Program-made: the position numbers and the translations under genes
Part shown: in pieces, positions 10,795-22,540 of the stretch
Position numbering within the stretch: position 1 is the first letter of the stretch
Layout of the letters: every line of letters begins with the position of its first letter
Notes under the pieces: model-generated
Database searches by the model: none
The model's input: the letters and a program-made list of their open reading frames with translations, nothing else
Told to the model about the DNA's origin: nothing
NCBI RefSeq assembly: GCF_051014685.1
Contig: NW_027478958.1
Coordinates: 1-64,000, forward strand
Direction of reading: 5' to 3'
DNA length: 64,000 bases
Source: Ptiloglossa arizonensis
Taxonomy: Eukaryota; Arthropoda; Insecta; Hymenoptera; Colletidae

Positions 10795-13700
10795 GTCACC
10801 CCGTTCGCGAGATATGGGAGTTTCAAATTAAGGAATGGTTGAGAAACCATCAAAATTTTCGCAAGTCTGATACTCGAAACCAATAACTACAAATGCCTAG
10901 GGGAAAAATGCACATACCTTTGTAATCGGGCGAGTTTCTGTTTTCAGATGCAATAGGAAACGCTCGAGTTCGTCAATCCGTTCGCGAGATATTGGAGTTT
11001 GAAGTTAAGGAATGGTTGAGAAACCATCAAAATTTTCGCAAATCTGATACTCGAAACCAATAACTACAATGGCCAAGGGGAAAAATACACATACCGTTGT
11101 AATCGGGCGAGTTTCCACTTTCAGATGCAACAGGAATTTCTCGAGTTCGTCAATCCGTTCGCGAGATATGGGAGTTTGAAGTTAAGGAATGGTTGAGATA
11201 CCCTCAAAATTTTCGCAAGTCTAATACTCGAAACCAATAACCACAATGGCCTAGGGGGAAAATACACATACCGTTGTAATCGGGCGCGTTTCTGCTTTCA
11301 GGTGCAACAGGAATTTCTCGAGTGCGTCACTCCGTTCGCGAGATATGGGAGTTTCAAGTTAAGGAATGGTTGAGAAACCATCAAAATTTTCGCAAGTCTG
11401 ATACTCGAAACCAATAATTACAAAGGCATAGGCGAAAAATGCACATACCTTTGTAATCGGGCGAGTCTCCACTTTCAGGTGCAACAGGAATTTCTCGAGT
11501 TCGTCATTCCGTTCGCGAGATATGGGAGTTTGAAGTTAAGGAATGGTTGCGAAAGCATCAAAATTTTCGCAATTCTGATGCTAGAAACCAATAACTACAA
11601 AGGCCTAGGGCAAAAATGCACATACCGCTGAAATCGGGCGAGTTTCTGCTTTCAGATGCAATAGGAAATTCTCGAGTTCGTCAATCCGTTCGCGAGATAT
11701 GGGAGTTTGAAGTTAAGGAATGGTTGAGAAACCATCAAAATTTTCGCAAGTCTGATACTCGAAACCAATAACTACAATTGCCAAGGGGAAAAATACACAT
11801 ACCGTTGTAATCGGGCGAGTTTCTGCTTTCAGATGCAATAGGAAATTCTCGAGTTCGTCAATCCGTTCGCGAGATATGGAAGTTTGAAGTTAAGGCATGC
11901 TTGAGAAACCATCAAAATTTTCGCTGGTCTGATACTCGAAACCAACAACTGGAATGGCATAGGGGAAAAGTACACATACCTTTGTAATCGGGCGAGTTTC
12001 TGCTTTCAGATGCAATAGGAAATGCTCGAGTTCGTCAATCCGTTCGCGAGATATGGGAGTTTGAAGTTAAGGAATGGTTGAGAAACCATCAAAATTTTCG
12101 CAAGTCTGATACTCGAAACCAATAACTACAATTGCCAAGGGGAAAAATACACATACCGTTGTAATCGGGCGAGTTTCTGCTTTCAGATGCAATAGGAAAT
12201 TCTCGAGTTCGTCAATCCGTTCGCGAGATATGGGAGTTTGAAGTTAAGGAATGGCTGAGAAACCATCAAAATTTTCGCAAGTCTGGTACTCGAAACCAAT
12301 AACTACAAAGGCATAGGGGAAAAATGCACATACCTTTGTAATCGGGCGAGTTTCTGTTTTCAGATGCAATAGGAAATGCTCGAGTTCGTCAATCCGTTCG
12401 CGAGATATTGGAGTTTGAAGTTAAGGAATGGTTGAGAAACCATCAAAATTTTCGCAAGTCTGATACTCGAAACCAATAACTACAATGGCCAAGGGGAAAA
12501 ATACACATACCGTTGTAATCGGGCGAGTTTCTGCTTTCAGATGCAATAGGAAATGCTCGAGTTCGTCAATCCGTTCGCGAGATATGGGAGTTTGAAGTTA
12601 AGGAATGGTTGAGAAACCATCAAAATTTTCGCAAGTCTGATACTCGAAACCAATAACTACAATGGCCAAGGGGAAAAATACACATACCGTTGTAATCGGG
12701 CGAGTTTCTGCTTTCAGATGCAATAGGAAATTCTCGAGTTCGTCAATCCGTTCGCGAGATATGGGAGTTTGAAGTTAAGGAATGGTTGAGAAACCATCAA
12801 AGTTCTCGCAAGTCTGATACTCGGAACCAATAACTACAAAGGCCTAGGGGAAAAATACACATACCTTTGTAATCGGGCGAGTTTCCACTTTCAGATGCAA
12901 CAGGAATTTCTCGAGTTCGTCAATCCGTTCGCGAGATATGGGAGTTTGAAGTTAAGGAATGGTTGAGAAACCCTCAAAATTTTCGCTGGTCTGTTACTCG
13001 AAACCAACAACTGGAATGGCATAGGGGGAAAATACACATACCGTTGTAATCGGGCGAGTTTCTGCTTTCAGATGCAATAGGAAATTCTCGAGTTCGTCAA
13101 TCCGTTCGCGAGATATGGGAGTTTGAAGTTAAGGAATGCATGAGAAACCATCAAAATTTTCGCTGGACTGTTACTCGAAACCAACAACTGGTATGGCATA
13201 GGGGAAAAGTACTCACACCGTTGTAATCGGGCGAGTTTCTGCTTTCAGATGCAATAGGAAATTCTCGAGTTCGTCAATCCGTTCGCGAGATATGGAAGTT
13301 TGAAGTTAAGGCATGCTTGAGAAACCATCAAAATTTTCGCTGGTCTGATACTCGAAACCAACAACTGGAATGGCATAGGGGAAAAGTACACATACCTTTG
13401 TAATCGGGCGAGTTTCTGCTTTCAGATGCAATAGGAAATGCTCGAGTTCGTCAATCCGTTCGCGAGATATGGGAGTTTGAAGTTAAGGAATGGTTGAGAA
13501 ACCCTCAAAATTTTCGCATGTCTGATACTCGAAACCAATAACTACAATGGCCTAGGGGGAAAATACACATACCGTTGTAATCGGGCGAGTTTCTGCTTTC
13601 AGATGCAACAGGAATTTCTCGAGTGCGTCACTCCGTTCGCGAGATATGGGAGTTTCAAGTTAAGGAATGGTTGAGAAACCATTAAAATTTTCGCAATTCT

Positions 13701-14040
13701 GATGCTAGAAACCAATAACTACAAAGGCCTAGGGCAAAAATGCACACACCGCTGAAATCGGGCGAGTTTCTGCTTTCAGATGCAATAGGAAATTCTCGAG
13801 TTCGTCAATCCGTTCGCGAGATATGGGAGTTTGAAGTTAAGGAATGGTTGAGAAACCATCAAAATTTTCGCAAGTCTGATACTCGAAACCAATAAATACA
13901 ATGGCCTAGGGGGAAAATACACATACCGTTGTAATAGGGCGAGTTTCTGCTTTCAGATGCAACAGGAGTTTCTCGAGTTCGTCAATCCGTTCGCGAGATA
14001 TGGGAGTTTGAAGTTAAGGAATGCTAGAGAAACCATCAAA
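10795..14040 (+). repeat. HOR family Ib, copy 2
   Basis: It matches copy 1 at an offset of 3,893 bp early (ATATTGGAG at 7,095 and 10,988) and 3,717 bp later (8,687 and 12,404). Copy 2 therefore lacks one monomer near 11,780, where the GAAGCCATC monomer seen in copies 1 and 3 is missing. The rare AAACCATTAAAATT monomer is at 13,676, exactly 21 monomers after 9,959. Confidence 0.8.
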
Positions 14041-16330
14041 ATTTTCGCAAGTCTGATACTCGAAACCAATAACTACAAAGGCCTAGGGGAAAAATGCACA
14101 TACCTTTGTAATCGGGCGAGTTTCTGTTTTCAGATGCAATAGGAAACGCTCGAGTTCGTCAATCCGTTCGCGAGATATTGGAGTTTGAAGTTAAGGAATG
14201 GTTGAGAAACCATCAAAATTTTCGCAAATCTGATACTCGAAACCAATAACTACAATGGCCAAGGGGAAAAATACACATACCGTTGTAATCGGGCGAGTTT
14301 CCACTTTCAGATGCAACAGGAATTTCTCGAGTTCGTCAATCCGTTCGCGAGATATGGGAGTTTGAAGTTAAGGAATGGTTGAGAAACCCTCAAAATTTTC
14401 GCAAGTCTAATACTCGAAACCAATAACCACAATGGCCTAGGGGGAAAATACACATACCTTTGTAATCGGGCGCGTTTCTGCTTTCAGGTGCAGCAGGAAT
14501 TTCTCGAGTGCGTCACTCCGTTCGCGAGATATGGGAGTTTCAAGTTAAGGAATGGTTGAGAAACCATCAAAATTTTCGCAAGTCTGATACTCGAAACCAA
14601 TAATTACAAAGGCATAGGCGAAAAATGCACACACCTTTGTAATCGGGCGAGTCTCCACTTTCAGGTGCAACAGGAATTTCTCGAGTTCGTCATTCCGTTC
14701 GCGAGATATGGGAGTTTGAAGTTAAGGAATGGTTGCGAAAGCATCAAAATTTTCGCAATTCTGATGCTAGAAACCAATAGCTACAAAGGCCTAGGGCAAA
14801 AATGCACATACCGCTGAAATCGGGCGAGTTTCTGCTTTCAGATGCAATAGGAAATTCTCGAGTTCGTCAATCCGTTCGCGAGATATGGGAGTTTGAAGTT
14901 AAGGAATGGTTGAGAAACCATCAAAATTTTCGCAAGTCTGATACTCGAAACCAATAACTACAATTGCCAAGGGGAAAAATACACATACCGTTGTAATCGG
15001 GCGACTTTCTGCTTTCAGATGCAACAGGAATTTCTCGAGTGCGTCACTCCGTTCGCGAGATATGGGAGTTTCAAGTTAAGGAATGGTTGAGAAGCCATCA
15101 AAATTTTCGCAAGTCTGATACTCGAAACCAATAACTACAAAGGCATAGGGGGAAAATACACACACCGTTGTAATCGGGCGAGCTTCTGCTTTCAGATGCA
15201 ATAGGAAATTCTCGAGTTCGTCAATCCGTTCGCGAGATATGGAAGTTTGAAGTTAAGGCATGCTTGAGAAACCATCAAAATTTTCGCTGGTCTGATACTC
15301 GAAACCAACAACTGGAATGGCATAGGGGAAAAGTACACATACCTTTGTAATCGGGCGAGTTTCTGCTTTCAGATGCAATAGGAAATGCTCGAGTTCGTCA
15401 ATCCGTTCGCGAGATATGGGAGTTTGAAGTTAAGGAATGGTTGAGAAACCATCAAAATTTTCGCAAGTCTGATACTCGAAACCAATAACTACAATTGCCA
15501 AGGGGAAAAATACACATACCGTTGTAATCGGGCGAGTTTCTGCTTTCAGATGCAATAGGAAATTCTCGAGTTCGTCAATCCGTTCGCGAGATATGGGAGT
15601 TTGAAGTTAAGGAATGGCTGAGAAACCATCAAAATTTTCGCAAGTCTGGTACTCGAAACCAATAACTACAAAGGCATAGGGGAAAAATGCACATACCTTT
15701 GTAATCGGGCGAGTTTCTGTTTTCAGATGCAATAGGAAATGCTCGAGTTCGTCAATCCGTTCGCGAGATATTGGAGTTTGAAGTTAAGGAATGGTTGAGA
15801 AACCATCAAAATTTTCGCAAGTCTGATACTCGAAACCAATAACTACAATGGCCAAGGGGAAAAATACACATACCGTTGTAATCGGGCGAGTTTCTGCTTT
15901 CAGATGCAATAGGAAATGCTCGAGTTCGTCAATCCGTTCGCGAGATATGGGAGTTTGAAGTTAAGGAATGGTTGAGAAACCATTAAAATTTTCGCAAGTC
16001 TGATACTCGAAACCAATAACTACAATGGCCAAGGGGAAAAATACACATACCGTTGTAATCGGGCGAGTTTCTGCTTTCAGATGCAATAGGAAATTCTCGA
16101 GTTCGTCAATCCGTTCGCGAGATATGGGAGTTTGAAGTTAAGGAATGGTTGAGAAACCATCAAAGTTCTCGCAAGTCTGATACTCGGAACCAATAACTAC
16201 AAAGGCCTAGGGGAAAAATACACATACCTTTGTAATCGGGCGAGTTTCCACTTTCAGATGCAACAGGAATTTCTCGAGTTCGTCAATCCGTTCGCGAGAT
16301 ATGGGAGTTTGAAGTTAAGGAATGGTTGAG
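14041..16330 (+). repeat. HOR family Ib, copy 3 (shortened)
   Basis: It matches copy 2 at 3,186 bp (ATATTGGAG at 10,988 and 14,174) and then 3,363 bp (12,404 and 15,767). At about 14,040 the offset falls from 3,717 to 3,186, a loss of exactly three monomers that carried AACAAGTATGG and the GATGCTGGAAACCG variants. It ends at about 16,330 without the GCATGAG and GGACTGTTACTCG monomers found at the equivalent point of copy 2. Confidence 0.75.
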
Positions 16331-17250
16331 AAACCCTCAAAATTTTCGCAAGTCTAATACTCGAAACCAATAACTACAATGGCCTAGGGGGAAAATACAC
16401 ATACCGTTGTAATCGGGCGCGTTTCTGCTTTCAGGTGCAACAGGAATTTCTCGAGTGCGTCACTCCGTTCGCGAGATATGGGAGTTCCAATTTAAGGAAT
16501 GGTTGAGAAACCATCAAAATTTTCGCAAGTCTGATACTCGAAACCAATAATTACAAAGGCATAGGCGAAAAATGCACATACCTTTGTAATCGGGCGAGTC
16601 TCCACTTTCAGATGCAACAGGAATTTCTCGAGTTCGTCATTCTGTTCGCGAGATATGGGAGTTTGAAGTTAAGGAATGGTTGAGAAAGCATCAAAATTTT
16701 CGCAATTCTGATGCTAGAAACCAATAACTACAAAGGCCTAGGGCAAAAATGAACATACCGCTGAAATCGGGCGAGTTTCTGCTTTCAGATGCAATAGGAA
16801 ATTCTCGAGTTCGTCAATCCGTTCGCGAGATATGGGAGTTTGAAGTTAAGGAATGGTTGAGAAACCATCAAAATTTTCGCAAGTCTGATACTCGAAACCA
16901 ATAACTACAATTGCCAAGGGGAAAAATACACATACCGTTGTAATCGGGCGAGTTTCTGCTTTCAGATGCAACAGGAATTTCTCGAGTGCGTCACTCCGTT
17001 CGCGAGATATGGGAGTTTCAAGTTAAGGAATGGTTGAGAAGCCATCAAAATTTTCGCAAGTCTGATACTCGAAACCAATAACTACAAAGGCATAGGGGGA
17101 AAATACACACACCGTTGTAATCGGGCGAGTTTCTGCTTTCAGATGCAATAGGAAATTCTCGAGTTCGTCAATCCGTTCGCGAGATATGGAAGTTTGAAGT
17201 TAAGGCATGCTTGAGAAACCATCAAAATTTTCGCTGGTCTGATACTCGAA
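16331..17250 (+). repeat. HOR family Ib, partial copy 4
   Basis: The array steps back here. GTCTAATACTCG at 16,353 repeats 14,406 at exactly 11 monomers (1,947 bp), and homology runs on through the TTGCCAAGG, GAAGCCATC and AAGGCATGC monomers until domain I ends. Confidence 0.75.
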
Positions 17251-18649
17251 AACAACAACTGGAATGGCATAGGGGGAAAATACACACACCGTTGCAATCG
17301 GGCGAGTTTCTGCTTTCAGATGAAACAGGAATTTCTCGAGTTCGTCATTGCGTTCGCGAGATATGGCAGTTTGAAGTTAAGGAATGGTTGAGAAATCTTC
17401 AAAATTTTCGCAAGTCTGATACTCGCATCCAATAACTACTATGGCCTAGGGCAAAAATACACATACCGTTGTAATCCAGCGTGTTTCTGCTGTCAGATGC
17501 AATAGGAAATTCTCGAGTTCGTCACTCCGTTCGCGAGATGTGGGAGTTTCAAGTTAAGGAATGGTTGAGAAACCATCAAAATTTTCGCAAGTCTGATACT
17601 CGAAACCAATAACTACAAAGGCATAGCGGGAAAATACACATACCGTTGTAATCAGGCGAGTTTCTGCTTTCAGATGCAATAGGAAATTCTCGTGTTCGTC
17701 AATCCGTTCGCGAGATATGGAAGTGTGAAAATAAGGAATGGTTGAGAAACCATCAAAATTTTCGCAAGTCTGATACGCGAAACCAATAACTACAAAGGCC
17801 TAGGGGAAAAATACACATACCGTTGTAATCGGGTGACTTTCTACTTTTACATGCAACAGGAATTTCTCGAGTTCGTCAATCCGTTCGCGTGATATGGAAA
17901 TTTGAAGTTAAGGAATGGTTGAGAAACCATCAAAATTTTCGCAAGTCTGATACTCGAAACCAATAACTACAAATGCCTAAGGGAAAAATACACATACCAT
18001 TGTAATGGTGCGAGATTCTACTTTCACATGCAACAGGAACTTCTCGAGTTCGTCATTAAGTTCGCGAGATATGGCAGTTTGAAGTTAAGGAATGGTTGAG
18101 AAATCTTTAAAATTTTCGCTGGTCTGATACTCGAAACAAACAACAACAATGGCCTAGGGCAAAAATACACATACCGTTGTAATCGATAGAGTTTCTGCAT
18201 TCAGATGCAATAGGAAATTCTCGAGTTCGTCAATCCGTTCGCGAGATATGTAAGTTTGAAGTTAAGGAATACATGAGAAACCATCGAAATTTTCGCTGGT
18301 CTGATACTCGAAACCAACAACTGGAATGGCCTAGGGGAAAAGTACACACACCGTTGTAATCGGGCGAGTTTCTGCTTTCAGGTGCAATAGGAAATTCTCG
18401 AGTTCGTCAATCCGTTCGCGAGATATGGGAGTTTGAAGTTAAGGAATGGTTGAGAAACCATCAAAATTTTCGCAAGTCTGATACTCGAAACCAATAACTG
18501 GAATGGCCCAGGGGAAAATACACACACCGTTGCAATCGGGCGAGTTTCTGCTTTCAGATGAAACAGGAATTTCTCGAGTTCGTCGTTGGGTTCGCGAGAT
18601 ATGGCAGTTTGAAGTTAAGGAATGGTGGAGAAATCTTCAAAATTTTCGC

Positions 18650-20000
18650 TGGTCTGATACTCGAAACCAACAACAACTATGGCCTAGGGCAAAAATACAC
18701 ATACCGTTGTAATCGGGCGAGTTTCTGCATTCAGATGCAATAGGAAATTCTCGAGTTCGTCAATCCGTTCGCGAGATATGTAAGTTTGAAGTTAAGGAAT
18801 GCTTGAGAAACCATCAAAATTTTCGCTGGTCTGATACTCGAAACCAACAACTGGAATGGCCTAGGGGAAAAGTACACACACCGTTGTAATCGGGCGAGTT
18901 TCTGCTTTCAGATGCAATAGGAAATTCTCGAGTTCGTCAATCCGTTCGCGAGATATGGAAGTGTGAAAATAAGGAATGGTTGAGAAACCATCAAAATTTT
19001 CGCAAGTCTGATACGCGAAACCAATAACTACAAAGGCCTAGGGGAAAAATACACATACCGTTGTAATCGGGTGACTTTCTACTTTTACATGCAACAGGAA
19101 TTTCTCGAGTTCGTCATTCCGTTCGCGGGATATGGGATTTTGAAGTTAAGGAATGGATGAGAAATCATCAAAATTTTTGCAAGTCTGATACTCGAAACCA
19201 ATAACTACAAATGCCTAGGGGAAAAATACACATACCATTGTAATGGGGCAAGATTCTACTTTCACATGCAACAAGAACTTCTCGAGTTCGTCATTGCGTT
19301 CGCGAGATATGGCAGTTTGAAATTAAGGAATGGTTGAGAAATCTTCAAAATTTTCGCTGGTCTGATACTCGAAACCAACAACAACTATGGCCTAGGGCAA
19401 AAATACACATACCGTTGTAATCGGGCGAGTTTCTGCATTCAGATGCAATAGGAAATTCTCGAGTTCGTCAATCCGTTCGCGAGATATGTAAGTTTGAAGT
19501 TAAGGAATGCTTGAGAAACCATCAAAATTTTCGCTGGTCTGATACTCGAAACCAACAACTGGAATGGCCTAGGGGAAAAGTACACACACCGTTGTAATCG
19601 AGCGAGTTTCTGCTTTCAGATGCAATAGGAAATTCTCGAGTTCGTCAATCCGTTCGCGAGATATGGAAGTGTGAAAATAAGGAATGGTTGAGAAACCATC
19701 AAAATTTTCGCAAGTCTGATACGCGAAACCAATAACTACAAAGGCCTAGGGGAAAAATACACATACCATTGTAATGGGGCAAGATTCTACTTTCACATGC
19801 AACAAGAACTTCTCGAGTTCGTCATTGCGTTCGCGAGATATGGCAGTTTGAAGTTAAGGAATGGTTGAGAAATCTTCAAAATTTTCGCTGGTCTGATACT
19901 CGAAACCAACAACAACTATGGCCTAGGGCAAAAATACACATGCCGTTGTAATCGGGCGAGTTTATACTTTCAGATGTAACAGGAATTTCTCGAGTTCGTC
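18650..20000 (+). repeat. 4-monomer then 3-monomer tandem step within domain II
   Basis: The GAAACCAACAACAACTATGG monomer recurs at 18,663, 19,371 and 19,902, spacings of 708 bp (4 monomers) and 531 bp (3 monomers). The 708-bp step is repeated inside the later HOR units, at 23,795 and 24,503. Sequence at 18,663-19,750 matches about 23,795-24,880 at an offset of 5,132 bp. Confidence 0.75.
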
Positions 20001-20099
20001 AATCCGTTCGCGAGATATGGGAGTTTGAAGTTAAGGAATGGTTGAGAAACCATCAAAATTTTCGCAAGTCTGATACTCGAAACCAATAACTGGAATGGC

Positions 20100-22540
20100 C
20101 TAGGGGAAAAGTACACACACCGTTTTAATCGGGCGAGTTTCTGCTTTCAGATGCAATAGGAAATTCTCGAATTCGTCAATCCGTTCGCGAGATATGGAAG
20201 TGTGAAAATAAGGAATGGTTGAGAAACCTTCAAAATTTTCGCAAGTCTGATACTCGAAACCAATAACTACAAAGGCCTAGGGGAAAAATACACATTCCGT
20301 TGTAATCGGGCGAGTTTCTACTTCCACATGCAACAGGAATTTCTCGAGTTCGTCAATCCGTTCGCGAGATATGGTAGTTTGAAGTTAAGGAATGGTTGAG
20401 AAACCATCAAAATTTTCGCAAGTCTGATACTCGAAACCAATAACTACAATGGCCTATGGGAAAAATACACATACCGTTGTAATCGGGTGAGTTTCTGCTG
20501 TCAGATGCAACAGGAATTTCTCGAGTTCGTCAATCCGTTCGCGAGATATGGGAGTTTGAAGTTAAGGAATGCTTGAGAAACCATCAAAATTTTCGCTGGT
20601 CTGATATTCGAAACCAACAACTGGAATGGCCTAGGGGAAAAGTACACACGCCGTTGTAATCAGGCGAGTTTCTGCTTTCAGATGCAATAGGAAATTCTCG
20701 AGTTCGTCAATCCGTTCGCGAGATATGGAAGTGTGAAAATAAGGAATGGTTGAGAAACCATCAAAATTTTCACAAGTCTGATACTCGAATCCAATAACTA
20801 CAAAGACCTAGGAGAAAAATGCACATACCGTTGTAATCGGGCGACTTTCTACTTTCACATGCAACAGGAATTTCTCGAGTTCGTCAATCCGTTCGCGAGA
20901 TATGGGAGTTTGAAGTTAAGGAATGCTTGAGAAACCATCAAAATTTTCGCTGGTCTGATACTCGAAACCAACAACTGGAACGGCCTAGGGGAAAAGTACA
21001 CACACCGTTGTAATCGGGCGAGTTTCTGCTTTCAGATGCAATAGGAAATTCTCGAGTTCGTCAATCCGTTCGCAAGATATGGAAGTGTGAAAATAAGGAA
21101 TGGTTGAGAAACCATCAAAATTTTCGCAAGTCTGATACTCGAAACCAATAACTACAAAGACCTAGGAGAAAAATGCACATACCGTTGTAATCGGGCGACT
21201 TTCTACTTTCACATGCAACAGGAATTTCTCGAGTTCGTCAATCCGTTCGCGAGATATGGAAGTGTGAAAATAAGGAATGGTTGAGAAACCATCAAAATTT
21301 TCACAAGTCTGATACTCGAATCCAATAACTACAAAGACCTAGGAGAAAAATGCACATTCCGTTGTAATCGGGCGAGTTTCTACTTCCACATGCAACAGGA
21401 ATTTCTCGAGTTCGTCAATCCGTTCGCGAGATATGGTAGTTTGAAGTTAAGGAATGGTTGAGAAACCATCAAAATTTTCGCAAGTCTGATACTCGAAACC
21501 AATAACTGGAATGGCCCAGGGGAAAATACACACACCGTTGCAATCGGGCGAGTTTCTGCTTTCAGATGAAACAGGAATTTCTCGAGTTCGTCGTTGGGTT
21601 CGCGAGATATGGCAGTTTGAAGTTAAGGAATGGTGGAGAAATCTTCAAAATTTTCGCAAGTCTGATACTCGCATCCAATAACTACTATGGCCTAGGGCAA
21701 AAATACACATACCGTTGTAATCGGGCGTGTTTCTGCTGTCAGATGCAATAGGAAATTCTCGAGTTCGTCACTCCGTTCGCGAGATATGGGAGTTTCAAGT
21801 TAAGGAATGGTTGAGAAACCATCAAAATTTTCGCAAGTCTGATACTCGAAACAAATAACTACAAAGGCATAGCGGGAAAATACACATACCGTTGTAATCG
21901 GGCGAGTTTCTGCTTTCAGATGCAATAGGAAATTCTCGAGTTCGTCAATCCGTTCGCGAGATATGGAAGTGTGAAAATAAGGAATGGTTGAGAAACCATC
22001 AAAATTTACGCAAGTCTGATACGCGAAACCAATAACTACAAAGGCCTAGGGGAAAAATACACATACCGTTGTAATCGGGTGACTTTCTACTTTTACATGC
22101 AACAGGAATTTCTCGAGTTCGTCAATCCGTTCGCGGGATATGGGAATTTGAAGTTAAGGAATGGTTGAGAAATCATCAAAATTTTCGCAAGTCTGATACT
22201 CGAAACCAATAACTACAAAGGCCTAGGGGAAAAATACACATTCCGTTGTAATCGGGCGAGTTTCTACTTCCACATGCAACAGGAATTTCTCGAGTTCGTC
22301 AATCCGTTCGCGAGGTATGGTAGTTTGAAGTTAAGGAATGGTTGAGAAACCATCAAAATTTTCGCAAGTCTGATACTCGAAACCAATAACTACAAATGCC
22401 TAGGGGAAAAATACACATACCATTGTAATGGTGCGAGATTCTACTTTCACATGCAACAGGAATTTCTCGAGTTCGTCAATCCGTTCGCGGGATATGGGAA
22501 TTTGAAGTTAAGGAATGGTTGAGAAACCATCAAAATTTTC
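20100..22540 (+). repeat. Domain II HOR, partial first unit
   Basis: ACCGTTTTAATCGGGC at about 20,120 recurs at about 29,500 (offset 9,380) and 34,986. ATGAAACAGGAATTTC at 21,566 recurs at 30,769 (offset 9,203). The change of offset reflects one monomer (20,360-20,536) that is absent from the 29-kb copy. Near 22,460 this unit lacks two monomers that the 31-kb copy has, those with GAGACATGGCAG and ATTCGGATGC. Confidence 0.75.

Larger units (their letters stand above)
1..17270 (+). repeat. Satellite domain I (about 97 monomers)
   Basis: This region is distinguished by variants that are rare or absent later: GAATGCATGAGAAACC, TGGTCTGTTACTCG, AAGGCATGCTTGAG, ACCGCTGAAATCGGGC, CAATTGCCAAGGGG, GAGTGCGTCACTCCG and GTCTCCACTTTCAG. 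It contains dimers, a 2,655-bp HOR in its left part and an 18-22-monomer HOR family in its right part. Its right edge is a sharp switch at about 17,250-17,290. There a monomer that begins like the one at about 15,230 (AAGGCATGCTTGAG) continues as GTTGCAATCGGGCG and then takes on domain II variants. Confidence 0.8.

Noticed and set aside
13885..13900. AATAAA polyadenylation-like signals in AACCAATAAATACAATGG monomers (also near 10,170, 37,605, 39,022 and 39,908)
   Set aside because: They arise by one C-to-A change from AATAACTACAA in scattered monomers and are not associated with any transcript feature.
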